DNA from: Taxillus chinensis
Lineage: Eukaryota; Streptophyta; Magnoliopsida; Santalales; Loranthaceae
Assembly: GCA_023512835.1 (NCBI GenBank)
Contig: CM042087.1
Coordinates: 51,253,265-51,317,264, forward strand
Length of the DNA: 64,000 nt
Direction of reading: 5' to 3'
The position numbers were made by a program, and so were the translations under genes. Below the pieces are notes generated by a model. The model ran no database searches and had not been told where the DNA came from. It saw only the letters and a list, made by a program, of their open reading frames with translations. This document shows, one piece after another, positions 1 to 11,361 of this stretch (within the stretch, counting starts at the first letter, position 1; each line of letters begins with the position of its first letter).

Positions 1-854
1 TAATTGTAATTTCCTATATAAATTTGTTTAAAAAAATAGAAATTTGTATAAAATCATGCCTGGAATAAAAATCTTATATTTTATTTTCTTTATGAGATTT
101 GTATAGTATTTTCCAATGTATCAAAAAATACTATTCATTCAATATGAAGATTAAAATATAAATTTCTTATTTTTTTCACCTTTCTTCTTCACTTTTCCCA
201 CAATTTATACTTTTCATCCATATCAAATTATAAAGTTTTTATTATTAAATAAAAAATGAATATAAAAAATTTTAAACTGTTAATATTAAAAGATAATGAA
301 GCATATATTGAAGCCAACTTTTGCATTTGAATTTGAATGCAAGGTTTTATTGTAATTTGATTAAATTTAATAATTCTAAATAGTATTATTGATAATTCAT
401 AGAATAAAAAAAGAATTTACAAATTAAATTTTATATCTAACAAATTTTAATGACAAAGAAATAGTATTTTAGTTTAAAGAAATAGTTTTCAAAATTTTCA
501 GAATTTGTGAACTGAGCTGTAATTTTAATTTATTCACCATTTATGTCGTATTTCACTCACTGTATGATAAGATAATTAGAATACTCCCATTATAATAATA
601 TAAGGGCTATTAAATCGGGATATTTTAGTCAAACATTTAACAAAAGGCGTGAAATAATATGAATTTACAAAATAATATGGTTGAAACATTTAGTAGTTTG
701 TTTTGTTTTTTTAAACGCATGGATAAATGACACTCGTAGAAAATGTTTTATTTGGATAAATAATATGTTTTGCATCGGTGGGAGGTTAGACTTCTCACAC
801 TTTTCCCAATATCTGTTCATTGCTATCATTAATGAGCACATGACATGTTATTGT
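1..854. other. AT-rich intergenic DNA
   Basis: This stretch is strongly AT-rich with many short A and T runs. I see no open frame with protein-like composition, no splice-bounded exon and no recognisable repeat ends. It is the left flank of the Mutator-like element that follows. Confidence 0.6.
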
Positions 855-863
855 TTATAGTAT

Positions 864-1857
864 GAGTCCTGCTACGTACACGAAAATAGTGAACGAACCC
901 GCGCACGAATCGGGACGTGGCATATGCCACATCAGGTTTTTTTATTTTTTTCTTTTTCATTTTCTTTTTATGACTTATGTGTTTTTTTTTTTTTTTCGAA
1001 TTGGACATCATGAGCATAGAAAAAGAGAGAGGAAGGAAGCGAGGGTGGCTGGACCCGACAAACCAGGTGGAATTATTCGGGAATTTCTTGGTTGGGCGTG
1101 TGCTTGGCGATCGCAAGCAGAGCAAGAGGGTGGGAACAAGACCGAAGGATAGAGGCGAGAGGGTTGGGTGGCCTTGCGCGTCGCGCCCCGTTGGTGTATG
1201 TTCACCATTGTTTGAAGACAAAAAAACCAGGGAGAGGGATCGTTCACCATATCCGAACTGTTTTTGCCTTCCCGATTAAAATCAAATAAATATAAAATAT
1301 AAAAAATCAATATTGAAGATTACAATGATAATAAAAATCGGAGAAGTGATGAAATGAATTATCAAGAAAAGCCAATTTTTTTTGTTGCTTTGTCTGTATG
1401 TATATCATTCCCCCACCAATCCAGAGCAACACTCTCCAACCCCAAACAGAGGTACAAGAACACCCCCATGAACGCCAGCCCAACATCCAACGCCCTGGAC
1501 AGCACATAATTGTGATGCCGCCACCACTCTGGCCACGAACCCTGATAGGAACCCAACAACAATCCAGCTAGGGTTGGTTTCGATTTTCTCTCAAATCCAG
1601 CCGCCCTCCCTCTCTCTCGGCGACGAACAAGTACAGCGACCCTCCATCTCTCTCAGCGACGAACGAGTCCGGCCAATCGCACTCTCTCTCTCTCTCCCTA
1701 CTCAATCGCGCACGATGCCCAGAATACACAGTAGCCAATAGGTACGGCCGAACCAGAATACGCATCAGCAAGCCAGAATACACATCAGCCATTTAAATCT
1801 GATGTGGCATAAGCCACGTCAGCTTCGTCCGCAACGTTCGTGCATTTATCATTTTCC
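864..1857. mobile_element. Mutator-like non-autonomous element (Pack-MULE-like)
   Basis: The 994 bp unit is flanked by the same nine bases, TTATAGTAT, at 855-863 and 1858-1866. Nine-base target duplications are typical of Mutator-superfamily elements. The two ends are imperfect inverted repeats; the best match is GACGTGGC(A/T)TATGCCACATCAG near 914-936, found inverted at 1799-1821, with weaker outer similarity (GAAAAT, CACGAA). The left end appears to carry about 13 extra bases compared with the right. The inside encodes no transposase. It holds T-rich tracts and a reversed fragment of an oligopeptide-transporter gene, so Pack-MULE is the best label. The inference rests on the flanking duplication, the inverted ends and the captured gene piece. 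Confidence 0.65.
1401..1535 (-). pseudogene. captured fragment of an oligopeptide transporter (OPT family)
   Basis: The minus strand reads EWW, NYVLSRALDVGLAFMGVF, LYLCLGLE and LDWWG in order. This matches the C-terminal transmembrane region of plant OPT peptide/metal-chelate transporters, where a WW..YNYVLS.ALD.G.AFM block is followed by LGLE and a WWG motif. Only about 45 codons are present. No upstream membrane segments remain, and after WWGND the expected cysteine-rich tail is replaced by unrelated sequence. The fragment lies inside the element at 864-1857, which suggests transposon-mediated capture. It is not a functional transporter. Confidence 0.75.
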
Positions 1858-1866
1858 TTATAGTAT

Positions 1867-2939
1867 AGGTTATATTAAATCTGTTTTGAGGAATTGGTAA
1901 CCCACGATAAGGTCAAAAAAAGGCAATAAATAAGACTCAAAATACAAAATAAACCCCCATAATTTTGGCGGTGGGAGGATAAAGAGCAATTTAAGTAAAA
2001 ACCTAATTATAATGAGAACATGGTTTGACTGTCCAACATTATCCACTATGGCACTATCACTTTACTTATTACAGCCAGGAATTTCAAAACATACGCCTGG
2101 CTAAAGCCGTACATGCATAACAAATTTTAAAAATACCAAATTTACACAATAATTAATGGAAATCAGCCCTTGACCCTAGAAGGGAAGAAGGGTTTTGCGA
2201 ACACAAAGTAATAAACAAATTTAAAAAAAAAAGGTGGTGGGAAATTAAGGCCTAATTTTAATTTTTCCTTTTCGTCTGCCAGTTTCAATTTTGTTGGTAT
2301 GGGAATTTGAATCGGATTGTTGGTTTTGAATCGAGGCCACGAAATCACGTCGCCTTTCTTGGAAGCTAGCAGTCAATTCCCCAAAACTTTCTCACCCATT
2401 TCGGGTGTTGGTAATTACCAATAATTGATTATTAATATCCATGTCAAACGAACAGACAGCAAAACCAATCCGTCAATTGAATAGTTTAATCCAGCTAATC
2501 GCTCTAATCATAGTCCCAACCAACCAACTCGACCACCGTATTCCCATCTTCACCCCCCCTAAACATGTAACCAAACACCCCCCCCAACCACCCAACCTAA
2601 TATTCAATTCCCTTCACACCCCTTCTCTGTTCTTCTATTGGGTTAATGGGTTGGGTGCGGAATGCCAAATCTAAACACAGATAAGGAAAAAAAAAAACCT
2701 TTTTTTTTAAAACCAAAAAAAAAAAAAAAAAACTGTGATTGACTGGGTTGGTGGGACCCGATGACCGGACTTCAAATTCGGAATTAAAACGAGTTAAATG
2801 CGGAGACATAAAAATCGACAACATAGTTTTTATAAAACAAATTAAAAATAAAATCAGGGTGGGAAAAAAAAAAGGTGGTGGCGATACGTCCGTGAAGGAG
2901 GGCACGAGCTCCCACGCGCCCCACGTCGTCCCATCACTA

Positions 2940-2940
<1 letters not shown>
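1867..2940. other. intergenic DNA upstream of the first gene
   Basis: I see no gene here. The stretch has poly-A/T runs (2694-2732) and C-rich tracts (2560-2600). The distal promoter of the gene at 3126 presumably lies in its right part. Confidence 0.5.

Positions 2941-2994
<54 letters not shown>
2941..2994. repeat. (CT)n tract in the core promoter
   Basis: About 54 bp of almost pure CT dinucleotide lies just upstream of the TATA box of the gene at 3126. CT/GA tracts near start sites are common in plant promoters and can bind GAGA-binding (BPC) factors; that role is inferred here. Confidence 0.85.
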
Positions 2995-2998
<4 letters not shown>

Positions 2999-3004
2999 TC
3001 TTCC

Positions 3005-3013
3005 ATTATATAA
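3005..3013 (+). promoter_or_regulatory. TATA box of the acidic-protein gene
   Basis: ATTATATAA lies about 115 bp before the ATG at 3126 and directly after the CT tract. Transcription would start near 3035-3045, giving a short leader of about 85 bases that is pyrimidine-rich. Confidence 0.6.
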
Positions 3014-3125
3014 TCTTCCTCCAACCCAACCTCTCTCCTCACAACCCTTTCCTTGTTTCTCTCTCTACCTTGGACTGCTGTCCCTGAAAAGCACGCACGC
3101 CACTTCTACTTCCCTTCTTCCCTCG

Positions 3126-3707
3126 ATGGAAAACGAGGCCAATACGAAGCGAGCCCGCGACGGCGACTCGGGCGAGTTCGAGTTAGACTCGCCGGAGGTG
3201 AAGCGTCTCCGACACGACCTGCTCGACTTTCTCGACGACTCTGAATCCGATTCGCAGGTGCAGGACCTGGATTCCGTCATGAAGAGCTTCGCGGAGGAGA
3301 TATCCACGTCACCTTCCCCGTGTCCGGCCACGGCGCCGGGTTCCGTTTTTCTGACGGCAGAGTCCGTCGACTCGCAGCCGGAGTTGGGGTTTCTTCTCGA
3401 GGCTTCGGACGATGAACTGGGTTTGCCTCCATCCGCTGCGTCACCTCCCGGCGAGGACAAAGCCGGCGAAGCTGGTCCGGGACGGGTCTCGAACGACTTG
3501 TCAGGAATAGGCGAGTTGTGGGGTTTCGGGTTTGGTGAGGAGGTTCCGAGTTATGAATTCGGTGACGGAATAGTTGACGGGATCGGCGATGGGATCGCCG
3601 ACGGGAACGGTGATTATGTGGCGCTCGGAGGACTGTTTGACTATTCGGATGCGGGTTTCGGATCGTCCGACTTGGCGTGGAGGTCCGAAACGCTGCCGGC
3701 AGTGTAG
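3126..3707 (+). CDS. small acidic plant-type protein, function unknown (193 aa)
   Basis: This is a single uninterrupted exon from ATG 3126 to TAG 3705-3707. The open frame extends further upstream, but ATG 3126 is the first methionine after the TATA box and leader. The protein starts with a short basic/acidic stretch (KRARDGDSGEFELDSPEVKR, residues 8-27). An acidic block follows (LLDFLDDSESDSQVQDLDSV), then a proline/serine-rich middle. Near residue 150 there is a glycine-aspartate run of four related units (GDGIVDGIGDGIADGNGD). The C-terminus ends with LFDYSD, a serine stretch and DLAWRSETLPAV. There is no signal peptide or membrane segment, so a nuclear or cytosolic location is likely. The layout resembles plant proteins of unknown function with a conserved VKRLR..LLD.LDDSD..QDLDSVMKSF block, but I cannot name the family. 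The frame is intact and has higher GC than its surroundings, so I treat it as a real gene. Confidence 0.85.
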   Translation: MENEANTKRARDGDSGEFELDSPEVKRLRHDLLDFLDDSESDSQVQDLDSVMKSFAEEISTSPSPCPATAPGSVFLTAESVDSQPELGFLLEASDDELGLPPSAASPPGEDKAGEAGPGRVSNDLSGIGELWGFGFGEEVPSYEFGDGIVDGIGDGIADGNGDYVALGGLFDYSDAGFGSSDLAWRSETLPAV

Positions 3708-4969
3708 ACTCGTTTAAGCTGTTTCGTGTTTTGACGGAGTTGAGACGGGCGCCGTTTGTACAGATGGTTTTTTTAGAAAGAAAGATATATTGAATGAAAC
3801 CCGAACCCGACCGGGTCGGTTTGATTTTCGATTTAGAAAATACGGTGATTTGAAATATGATGGAACCATCCAAATCAATCTATTTGATCACTTTATAAAA
3901 TTAATATTTTATGTTGTTGATTTTTGAAAGTTCAATTATGTATTTATTAGCTTTTATTAGGATAGTACCTTATCTCCGACTTGGAGTAAATTTCCTTAGA
4001 CCATGCACTTACGACGGTGCCCGATAAGTTTCTATTTTAAATTATCAGTATATCGAGCAAGAAAAATAACAGTAACATATCGGATTGCTCTATTAATTTT
4101 TAGTTGATTAAACTAGTTTTAATTGTTATTTATATATTTAAAATTATCATAATAATAATATTATTATTATTGTTATTTTATATTGTTATGATATCATAAT
4201 GTACGTAAATTTATCAATTTATAACTTTTTATAAAATTGTATAAACTAAAAATTTTATTTTATTATTATTTACTGTAGATTTAATTTCTTTTTTAAAAGT
4301 ATTAGTTTGTTTATTTGCAAATATAAAAATATTATTTATTTTAAGTATACATTATATGACTTACAAAATTATAATATTTATAACTATTTTTTAGAGATTG
4401 AATTTATTTTATAAATTTAGTTAATGAATGTAATTATTATATATTTTATATAAATTATTTTGGTTAAAATTAGTTTAATAAAGTTTTTTAAATCACTTGA
4501 ATTGATTAACATCCAAATTTGAAAATAAATTAAATATTTAATACATGTAGGATTTGGTTTAGATTACAAATTTAGTCAAAATTGACATAAAATAATCCAT
4601 TTACACATAATTATAATACCTTCATATTTGATATATTACAAACGTATATCTAAATAACATAGAACATTCACACTAGCTCTTCTATAATATTTTTTAAAAA
4701 ATACATATTAGAGGGAGAATCTTCATATTTGAAGGATCACTATTTATCATCTAAATATTTTTTAATTTTATTTCTTGATAATGTATTTTGATATATTATA
4801 ATAAATAAAAGAGATAAAAAATGATAAATACAAATAAAAAATTACAATTTTAAAAAATAAAGATAAAAATAAAGAATGATATATGGACGATAAACAAAAT
4901 GAATTAAATAGTATAATATTCATTATCTAAAATAGATATATAGATTATAGAACCAACATAGATGGTTTT
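3708..4969. other. 3' region of the acidic-protein gene and AT-rich intergenic DNA
   Basis: The first ~180 bases are the likely 3' untranslated region. The rest is very AT-rich. Around 4665-4930 the composition is MITE-like (short AT-rich unit containing AGAGGGAGAATCTTC), but I could not define its ends. No gene is visible. Confidence 0.45.
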
Positions 4970-5280
4970 AGAGTAACCCCAATATGTTTTATATTCTTTA
5001 CAATTATAGAGTTAAGCTTCAAAATATTGTTTCAGCCTACTCCGTATCTACTTTATATAATACTATAATCACTCTTCATAAAAGTAACTATTCATTTTCT
5101 ATTTTATATATTATTATTTGTTCTCTTTCTTCACGTGTTTTAATAAATGGATTAAAAAATTAATAAATATTATTTTAATATGATAAAAAGTAGTATTAAA
5201 GTTGAAGTTATAAAATGAGTATCCACATGAAAATATTTATACAAAAAAAAAAATAGAAAATAATGTCAGAGATGCTTTTA
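4970..5280. mobile_element. MITE, ~300 bp, at the left edge of the duplicated segment
   Basis: The left end AGAGTAACCCCAATATG and the right end GTCAGAGATGCTTTTAC form loose inverted repeats. The inside is AT-rich and non-coding. The same unit sits at 42665-42990 at the start of the second copy of the duplication. A related end (AGAGCAACCCCAA) occurs at 57082. It is probably a short non-autonomous DNA transposon; the superfamily is not clear from the ends. Confidence 0.45.
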
Positions 5281-6170
5281 CTTTTTATGTTTTCCTTTTC
5301 GTTTGCTCGACACTATATGGATACTTGTCCATATAAATTGAAAAAAATTAGGATGTTTTAAATTCAATACCGTTGTTTTTTTTTTTGCCCTTTTACATTA
5401 TCCATAAATCTTGCTAGTAAAATTATTGTAGATGGTAGTGTTTGAATGAATTCTATTTATGATGGCATTGTTCATCATTCCCAAACTTGCTTGATGAAAG
5501 ATTAAGTGGGCATTTTTAATGCATTCAAAATAAGTTCTTTTAGTTGAGTTAAGATTAGAGCAGAACTAGAAATGTAGAGAATCATAAATTATGAGAGGGG
5601 AAGGGTTTAAATAAAAAACTGAATAAAATAGAACTTCGAATCATAAATTATGAGAAGGGAAGGGTTTAAATAAAAAACTGAATAAAATAGAACTTCGAAC
5701 AGTCCACAAGTTTCAACCAAACATGCAAGAGAGCAAGACAACAACCACTGTGTTGCAGATACAAACTATAATTTTGAAATTCTAGTTATAGTTATAGTGT
5801 TGTATGAAGGATGTCTAATATCCTCATCCACCAAACCTAATGGACAACAATAATAATTGCGACTAATTAGAACATAGTAGAGTTGGAGATTGAGAGCTGA
5901 TAACATATGTACTAAACCATATATCACGAATGAAAACAAAAAATATATATTAATTATTAGCAATGTAGAGAATCAGAAATTATGGATTTAGGAAATGAGA
6001 TTTGGGATGCATAAATCAATCATATTATAATTGAAAATTTAGGAATTTTGGTTACCTTTGACGTGAACTCAAGAGCAACCGAGCAAGATTTTGCTTGTCA
6101 GACCGAGAATTTTCCTGAAGCGTTGAGCTGAACCTGGCTGAAGTTGATGATCGTTGCTGCTTGCCTGCCT
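4975..6170. repeat. duplicated host segment, copy 1, part 1
   Basis: This stretch aligns from end to end with 42665-43819. Shared blocks include TCCATAAATCTTGCTAGTAA, AACAGTCCACAAGTTTCAAC and GAGCAACCGAGCAAGATTTT. It is the upstream part of a ~1.6 kb unit that ends in a CYP74 gene fragment. It stops at TGCCT, where a TRIM element has inserted; copy 2 continues without interruption. Reverse-strand reading gives only short frames, so I regard it as non-coding upstream DNA. Confidence 0.8.
5581..5698. repeat. 59 bp tandem duplication
   Basis: Two head-to-tail copies (5581-5639 and 5640-5698) differ at only one or two bases. The corresponding place in copy 2 (about 43285-43345) has one unit, so this duplication arose after the larger segment was copied. 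Confidence 0.9.
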
Positions 6171-6253
6171 TATAGGGTCTGAGGACTTTGCAAGTCCCAC
6201 ATCAGCAGGAGAGGAGAACGAAGCGTGTCTTTTAAGAAAGCGTGGAGACCTCT

Positions 6254-8614
6254 TGTCACGCCCCCAAATTCCAGGGAACCCGGAACTAGGAACATGACTT
6301 CCTCTTGCCCGCACCCGAAAGGTCAAGGGGTTGGTGACTAGCACCAATAGAGACTACACCGCAGGTGCTGTCTCAAATATGCAACCCTGTACAGTCATAC
6401 ATCAAAGGTAATCCTGTACTTTCCCATACATCATCATGCATACAATAAGTCAAACAGTCATACAGACATCACATCACAAACAGTATGCAAATATAACTGT
6501 CCACGGACTCATGTTCGGGATACAAACATAATACAATACACAATACAGAATACGATCGTATCATACATCGAGTAGTGGGCACGTCCTCCTGGAAGAAAGT
6601 CCTCCACTAGTCTTGGGTCACACCTGAAAAAGGTAAACAACAAGTAGGGGTGAGCGACAAGCTCAGCAGGTGACCCCAACACTCCACATCATGCGGACAT
6701 ACAAGTCTATACTACATGCTCGTGTACTCGCACCTTGTGTAGTGTGCACAATCATCGGGACTCGGCCTACAAACAAACATCGGGACCTAGCCGCCCACAC
6801 AGACGGCTTGTCCACGATCCTCAACAGGATCCCACTCAGGGCACTCGGCCCTACCACACCACGCTTATATGCCCGAACACAGTCGCCATACCGGCCTGCC
6901 ATCGGTGCATATGCCTGCCATGTCAACCACATAGCACTATCGGTGCATCACGGTGAGAACCCAGACAAGTCACGGAGTCCATGCCCCAATACCTCACGCC
7001 AACATACTAACATTAGTATGGCATGTCATTCTCAACATTTTCTTTGGAACTGTAGCCAGTCTTCACAAGTAAATCCTCAATCCTTGATTTATGAAGGAAG
7101 TACCCATAGCAGCTATTTTCTTGAAATCAAAAGTCCCGGCATTGGGTTCCCATATCATAAATAAGATAATCTGATTTTTGGGGATTTTTCTGAGATGTCT
7201 AACCCCACTTTCCAAAAATTCACCACTACGAACTTTTGAGTTTTTCCGAGATTTTACACTAAATCCCAATTTTCACATTTTGAAAGAGTGGGAATTAATT
7301 TTTCTAGTATTTTTCTTTGAATCCAAATGGGGGGTATTTCGTTATTTACATTGTAACTTAAGTATATACTTAGGCATAATGGTTTACAATGTAAATGTCC
7401 AGTGCAGTGCAGTTGCACTGGTGTGGAACACTGTTGCGGATTGAAGCTGCGGATCACTGCTGCGGATTTGATGCTACGGATTTAATGCGTTGCGGAGCGA
7501 TGCTACGGACTGATGCTACGGATTTGATGCTGCGGAGCGATGCTACGGACTGATGCTACGGATTACTGCTCCTAATCCGGACTAACTATTCCGGACTACT
7601 GATCCGGACTAACTCCTCCGGATTACTGATCCGGACTAACTACTCCAGACTACTGCTCTGGACTAACTCCTCCGGATTACTGCTCCGGACTAATTCCTTC
7701 GGATTACTAATCCGGACTAACGAAGCTGCTGACTCCATAGCTGCTGACTACGAAGCTGCTGACTCTATAGCTGCTGACTCCATAGCTGCTGACTACGAAC
7801 TTCGACCCTGCAGTTCGCCCAGGGTACTGTTCATCATCGTTTTTGGCCTGTTCTTCGTCTGGAAGCAACCCAGTGACCCCCAAACGCTCATAAACACATG
7901 TTTTATGCAATAAACTGCAATATTTACCTCAAAACGCGTCCTAAACGCCTCTAATCCGCACGATAACAGCAGAAATACACACAAATCATATATTCATCTA
8001 GATCTAAATCTAGACCTCCATGGTTGACTTCTCAACCCTCATAAAATACACACTCATACAACCACGGATCACATATTCAAATATAAGATCGAGATAAGAC
8101 AGTTAAGGACACCTACCTGGAAGATTATTTGTAATCCACGAGCTCTAATCGCCCCAAAATTGCCAAGAAAGCTCTTCATGCTCTTCACCTTCCTCTCTCT
8201 CTCTCTCTCTCTTGCTCAAACACGCACGCACCAATAATTGGCAATTAAAGAGATAAGGCAGTTCTTAATTATATATATACTGTTGCCAATAATTGGCCTC
8301 CCAGCAATAATTGACCCGAACGCAATAATTGACCTCCCGAGGTCACGAACTCCAAATTGAGCCCAATTACTGTCAAAACGCTCGAAATGATGAGCACAAC
8401 ACTAAATAGATATTATCACACTCAAATGACTGCTCAAATGCAAAGTCAACCAATAAACCCCAAAAAGTCAACAATCGGATCAAATGGGACCCCGACTCGG
8501 AATCGGGCCCAAGTACAGTCAAAATGCTCATATCGACGATTACGCTAGCGTCCAGATAGTTGCATTCCCATAGAATGACTATCTCTCAAAACTACCCAAA
8601 TACGAGTCTTTACA
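6254..8614 (-). mobile_element. solo LTR of gypsy family A, inserted in the TRIM LTR
   Basis: This 2,361 bp LTR runs from TGTCACGCCCCC to CGAGTCTTTACA on the + strand and is flanked by CCTCT (6249-6253 and 8615-8619). It matches the solo LTR at 50514-52871 along its length and the LTR pieces of element A. There is no internal region, so a full element was probably removed by LTR-LTR recombination. The orientation follows element A, whose integrase is on the minus strand. The short open frames within it are not conserved between copies and are not genes. Confidence 0.9.
7430..7800. repeat. minisatellite-like array inside the A-family LTR
   Basis: Short units rich in GATGCTACGGA, then CCGGACTAACT/CCGGATTACTG, then GCTGACTACGAA, follow each other irregularly. 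The same position in the other LTR copies (51725-51935; inverted at 38935-39160) carries different units, mainly CGACTCGTAGCT and GTTCGTAG. This part of the LTR evolves by local repeat turnover. Confidence 0.75.
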
Positions 8615-8735
8615 CCTCTCATGGCATGAAACCTTTTGGGGTGCCTGTGTGGTACTGCCAAGAACAAAACCAGGAATTGGGCTTGGGCCATGAACCGGAC
8701 AATATCATGTTACGGGGGACTTGGGCTGTTACAGA

Positions 8736-8747
8736 TGGTATCAGAGC
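8736..8747 (+). promoter_or_regulatory. primer-binding site of the TRIM
   Basis: TGGTATCAGAGC starts two bases after the left LTR end (GGGCTGTTACA). It is the standard plant retroelement PBS complementary to the 3' end of initiator tRNA-Met. Confidence 0.9.
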
Positions 8748-9010
8748 TAGGGACTAAGTCGGTGTGCCATAGTCCCACAGGGACGTGGGCCTCCTAAGAA
8801 GGGTGGATTGTAAAGTCTAAGGACTTTGCAAGTCCCACATCGGTTGGGAAGGAGAACGAAGCGTGCCTCTTAAGAGGGTGTGGAGACCTCTCCTAGCATG
8901 AGACCTTTTGGGGTGCCTATGTGGCACTGCCAAGAACAAAACCGAGGATTGAGCTTGGGCCCTGAACCGGACAATATCATGCTACGGGGGACTTGGGCTG
9001 TTACATGCCT

Positions 9011-9132
9011 TGGCGCCTCCATCGCCTCACTACTGGGGACTGGGGTGTTGTGACATATGTATTCAATATTCACTTATTTGGCACTCGAAAAACCATGGAT
9101 TAATGATCCAATGGTCATTGGATGAGGATAAG
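9011..9132. repeat. duplicated host segment, copy 1, part 2
   Basis: This short piece between the TRIM and element A matches 43820-43940 (CTCCATCGCCTCACTACTGG, then GATTAATGATCCAATGGTC). It ends with the target site ATAAG (9128-9132) of element A. Confidence 0.85.
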
Positions 9133-9956
9133 TGCCACGCCCCCGAATTCCAGGGAACCCGGAACCGGGTACATGACTTTCCCTTACCCGCACCCGATAA
9201 GTCAAGGGGTTGTGACTAGCACCAATGGAGACTACACCGTGGGAGCTGTCTCAAATATGCAACCCTGTACAATCATATATCAAGGGTAATCCTGTACTTT
9301 CCCATATATATCATCATGCATACAATGAGTCAAACAGTCATACAGACATCACATCACAAACAGTATGCAAATATAATTGTCCACGGACCCATGTCCGGGA
9401 TATCACATAAAACAATACAGAATATAATACTGTATCATACATCAGAGTAGTGGGCGTCCTCCTGGAAGACAGTCCTCCACTAGTCTCGGGTCACACCTGA
9501 GAAGGGTAAACAGCAAGTAGGGTGAGCGACAAGCTCAGTTGGTGACCACAACACTCCACATCATGCAAACATACAAGTCTATACTACATGCTCTGTGTAC
9601 TCGTGCACTGTATATAGGGATGACAATTTTACCCGTACCCGCCCCGCCCCGCCCCATACCCGCCCCGATGGGGCGGGTATTTTTTGAATTTAACGGGGTA
9701 CGGGGCAACAGTTTTTTGCCCCGCCGGGTAATGGGGCGGGGACGGGGCAAGCATGCCCCGCCCCGGGAAAAATCCCCGCCCCGCAACCCCGCCCCGTTTA
9801 CCTGATTATTTCTTGCCCCGCCCCGTGCAGCAGCCCAGTACACTCTCGCCCAGCCCACTACGACCCAGTGCACATCCCGCCCCAGCCAAGCCCAACCCAG
9901 CGCCCAGCCCGCCCAAGCCTTCCCACACGCCAGAAAATTCATGCAAAATGAAATGA

Positions 9957-10005
9957 AGCTAGCAAGTTTTGAACCCAATAGGTGCTTAACCATCAGGCTA
10001 ACTCA
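9957..10005 (-). other. tRNA-like A/B-box motif in the left arm
   Basis: On the minus strand TTAGCCTGATGG is followed by GGGTTCAAAAC. These resemble the A and B boxes of an RNA polymerase III promoter. Spacing is shorter than in the right-arm copy. It is the mirror counterpart of 12182-12247 and points outward toward the left end. Confidence 0.35.
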
Positions 10006-10782
10006 GTTTTGTTGTTTAAGCTTACGTAAATGATATATATACTTATTATGTTACATATAAATAATAGTAATAATAATTATAACTATAATTATAGTTATTA
10101 ATAATTTTAATAATATTACTAATTATAATTATAATTATTAATATTAATAAATAATGCATACTTTATTTTAAAAATAAAAGTAATTACAAAGTATATATAT
10201 TTGTACTATAATAAAAACTAAATGTACTATTACTACTTTGATATAAAATATAAATTAATTAGATTTAAATTTAGTTTTAAGTTTATTAATAAATTGATTT
10301 ATGATTAGGTGATCCAATCAAATGTTAATTGATTAAAAATATATTAATATTTAAAGTAATAATATTATTTAACTATTTTATTACTTTTAATTCAAATATG
10401 AAATACATACTATCAAATGTCTAAAAACTCAAAAGTCACTCTCACTGTGGATGACTCATATCACAAGTAAAATAAAATATAGATATTAGTCATATTAATT
10501 TGATTGAAATTTAGTTTTAAATTTATTAATATGTATTTAAAACTAAATGATTAAATCAAGTATTATTTGATAGATAAATAAATTTATATATAAACTTATA
10601 ATATTATTTACATGATATATTACTTAAGTTTTTAACCTAAATATGAAATGCATACTATCAAAAGTCAAATTTAACTCTCACCATGTATTAGATAGTATAT
10701 TAAACTTTTTAGTATTGTTTAATTAACTAATAACATTAGTTATAATTACAATAGTGTATATATGTACTTATCATGCCAAAGA

Positions 10783-10820
<38 letters not shown>
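10783..10820. repeat. (AT)n(AC)n microsatellite
   Basis: This is a compound dinucleotide tract inside the left arm. A matching (AT)n(AC)n tract is at 11944-11994 in the right part of the element. Two more simple repeats, (TA)n at 11187-11227 and (AAT)n at 11311-11359, fill the centre between the arms. Confidence 0.85.
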
Positions 10821-11184
10821 TTAATAACTAGCCTTATACAAAAATAATCATATTATTGATCATTTTAATTACATTAAGGGTAACAAGTTTGAGAAACACA
10901 ACTTGTCATACTATCGTATTACTTATAACAAAAGTAATATGATAACTATATTATATAATTATAATAATTAGGTTTTCACTAATGTGTTATCATTTATTAC
11001 CAATGATAATTGTATTATTTAAAATATTACTACTCGATACTCAAGTCATTACTTATTGATTATAATTTATAAGTGCATATATATATAGTGACAATTATAT
11101 AATTATATATATCATATATAACATAAATAATATGATAATTATTGAGTATGAGAAGTCATATAACTGATGTCAGAGAGTTCGTTG

Positions 11185-11229
<45 letters not shown>

Positions 11230-11310
11230 TAGATGATTATTGTTACTATATTTACATAATTAATGTTAGTGTATATACTTTAAACGTAACATATAAATAG
11301 TATTAGTAGC

Positions 11311-11361
<51 letters not shown>

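Larger units (their letters stand above)
6171..9005 (+). mobile_element. TRIM retrotransposon, 469 bp without its insertion
   Basis: The ends carry the 5 bp target duplication TGCCT (6166-6170 and 9006-9010), and copy 2 of the host segment shows the empty site at about 43819. The left LTR is split into 6171-6253 and 8620-8733 by a solo LTR; the right LTR is 8809-9005. Both add up to 197 bp. Directly after the left LTR is the primer-binding site TGGTATCAGAGC (8736-8747). The internal part is only 75 bp and ends in a purine-rich tract (AAGAAGGGTGGA) before the right LTR. No protein is encoded. Tiny LTRs, a PBS, a PPT and no coding capacity are the definition of a TRIM. The LTRs contain AAGTCCCACATCGG, a block often seen in plant LTRs. 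Such elements move only with proteins from autonomous relatives. Confidence 0.88.

Noticed and set aside
6670..7164. 164-codon frame in the solo LTR
   Set aside because: The corresponding position in the other A-family LTRs is not open; it is LTR sequence.
9539..9956. Proline/arginine-rich open frames at the left end of the hAT element
   Set aside because: They are translations of GGGGCGGG repeats and overlap on both strands; no codon preference or homologous motif.
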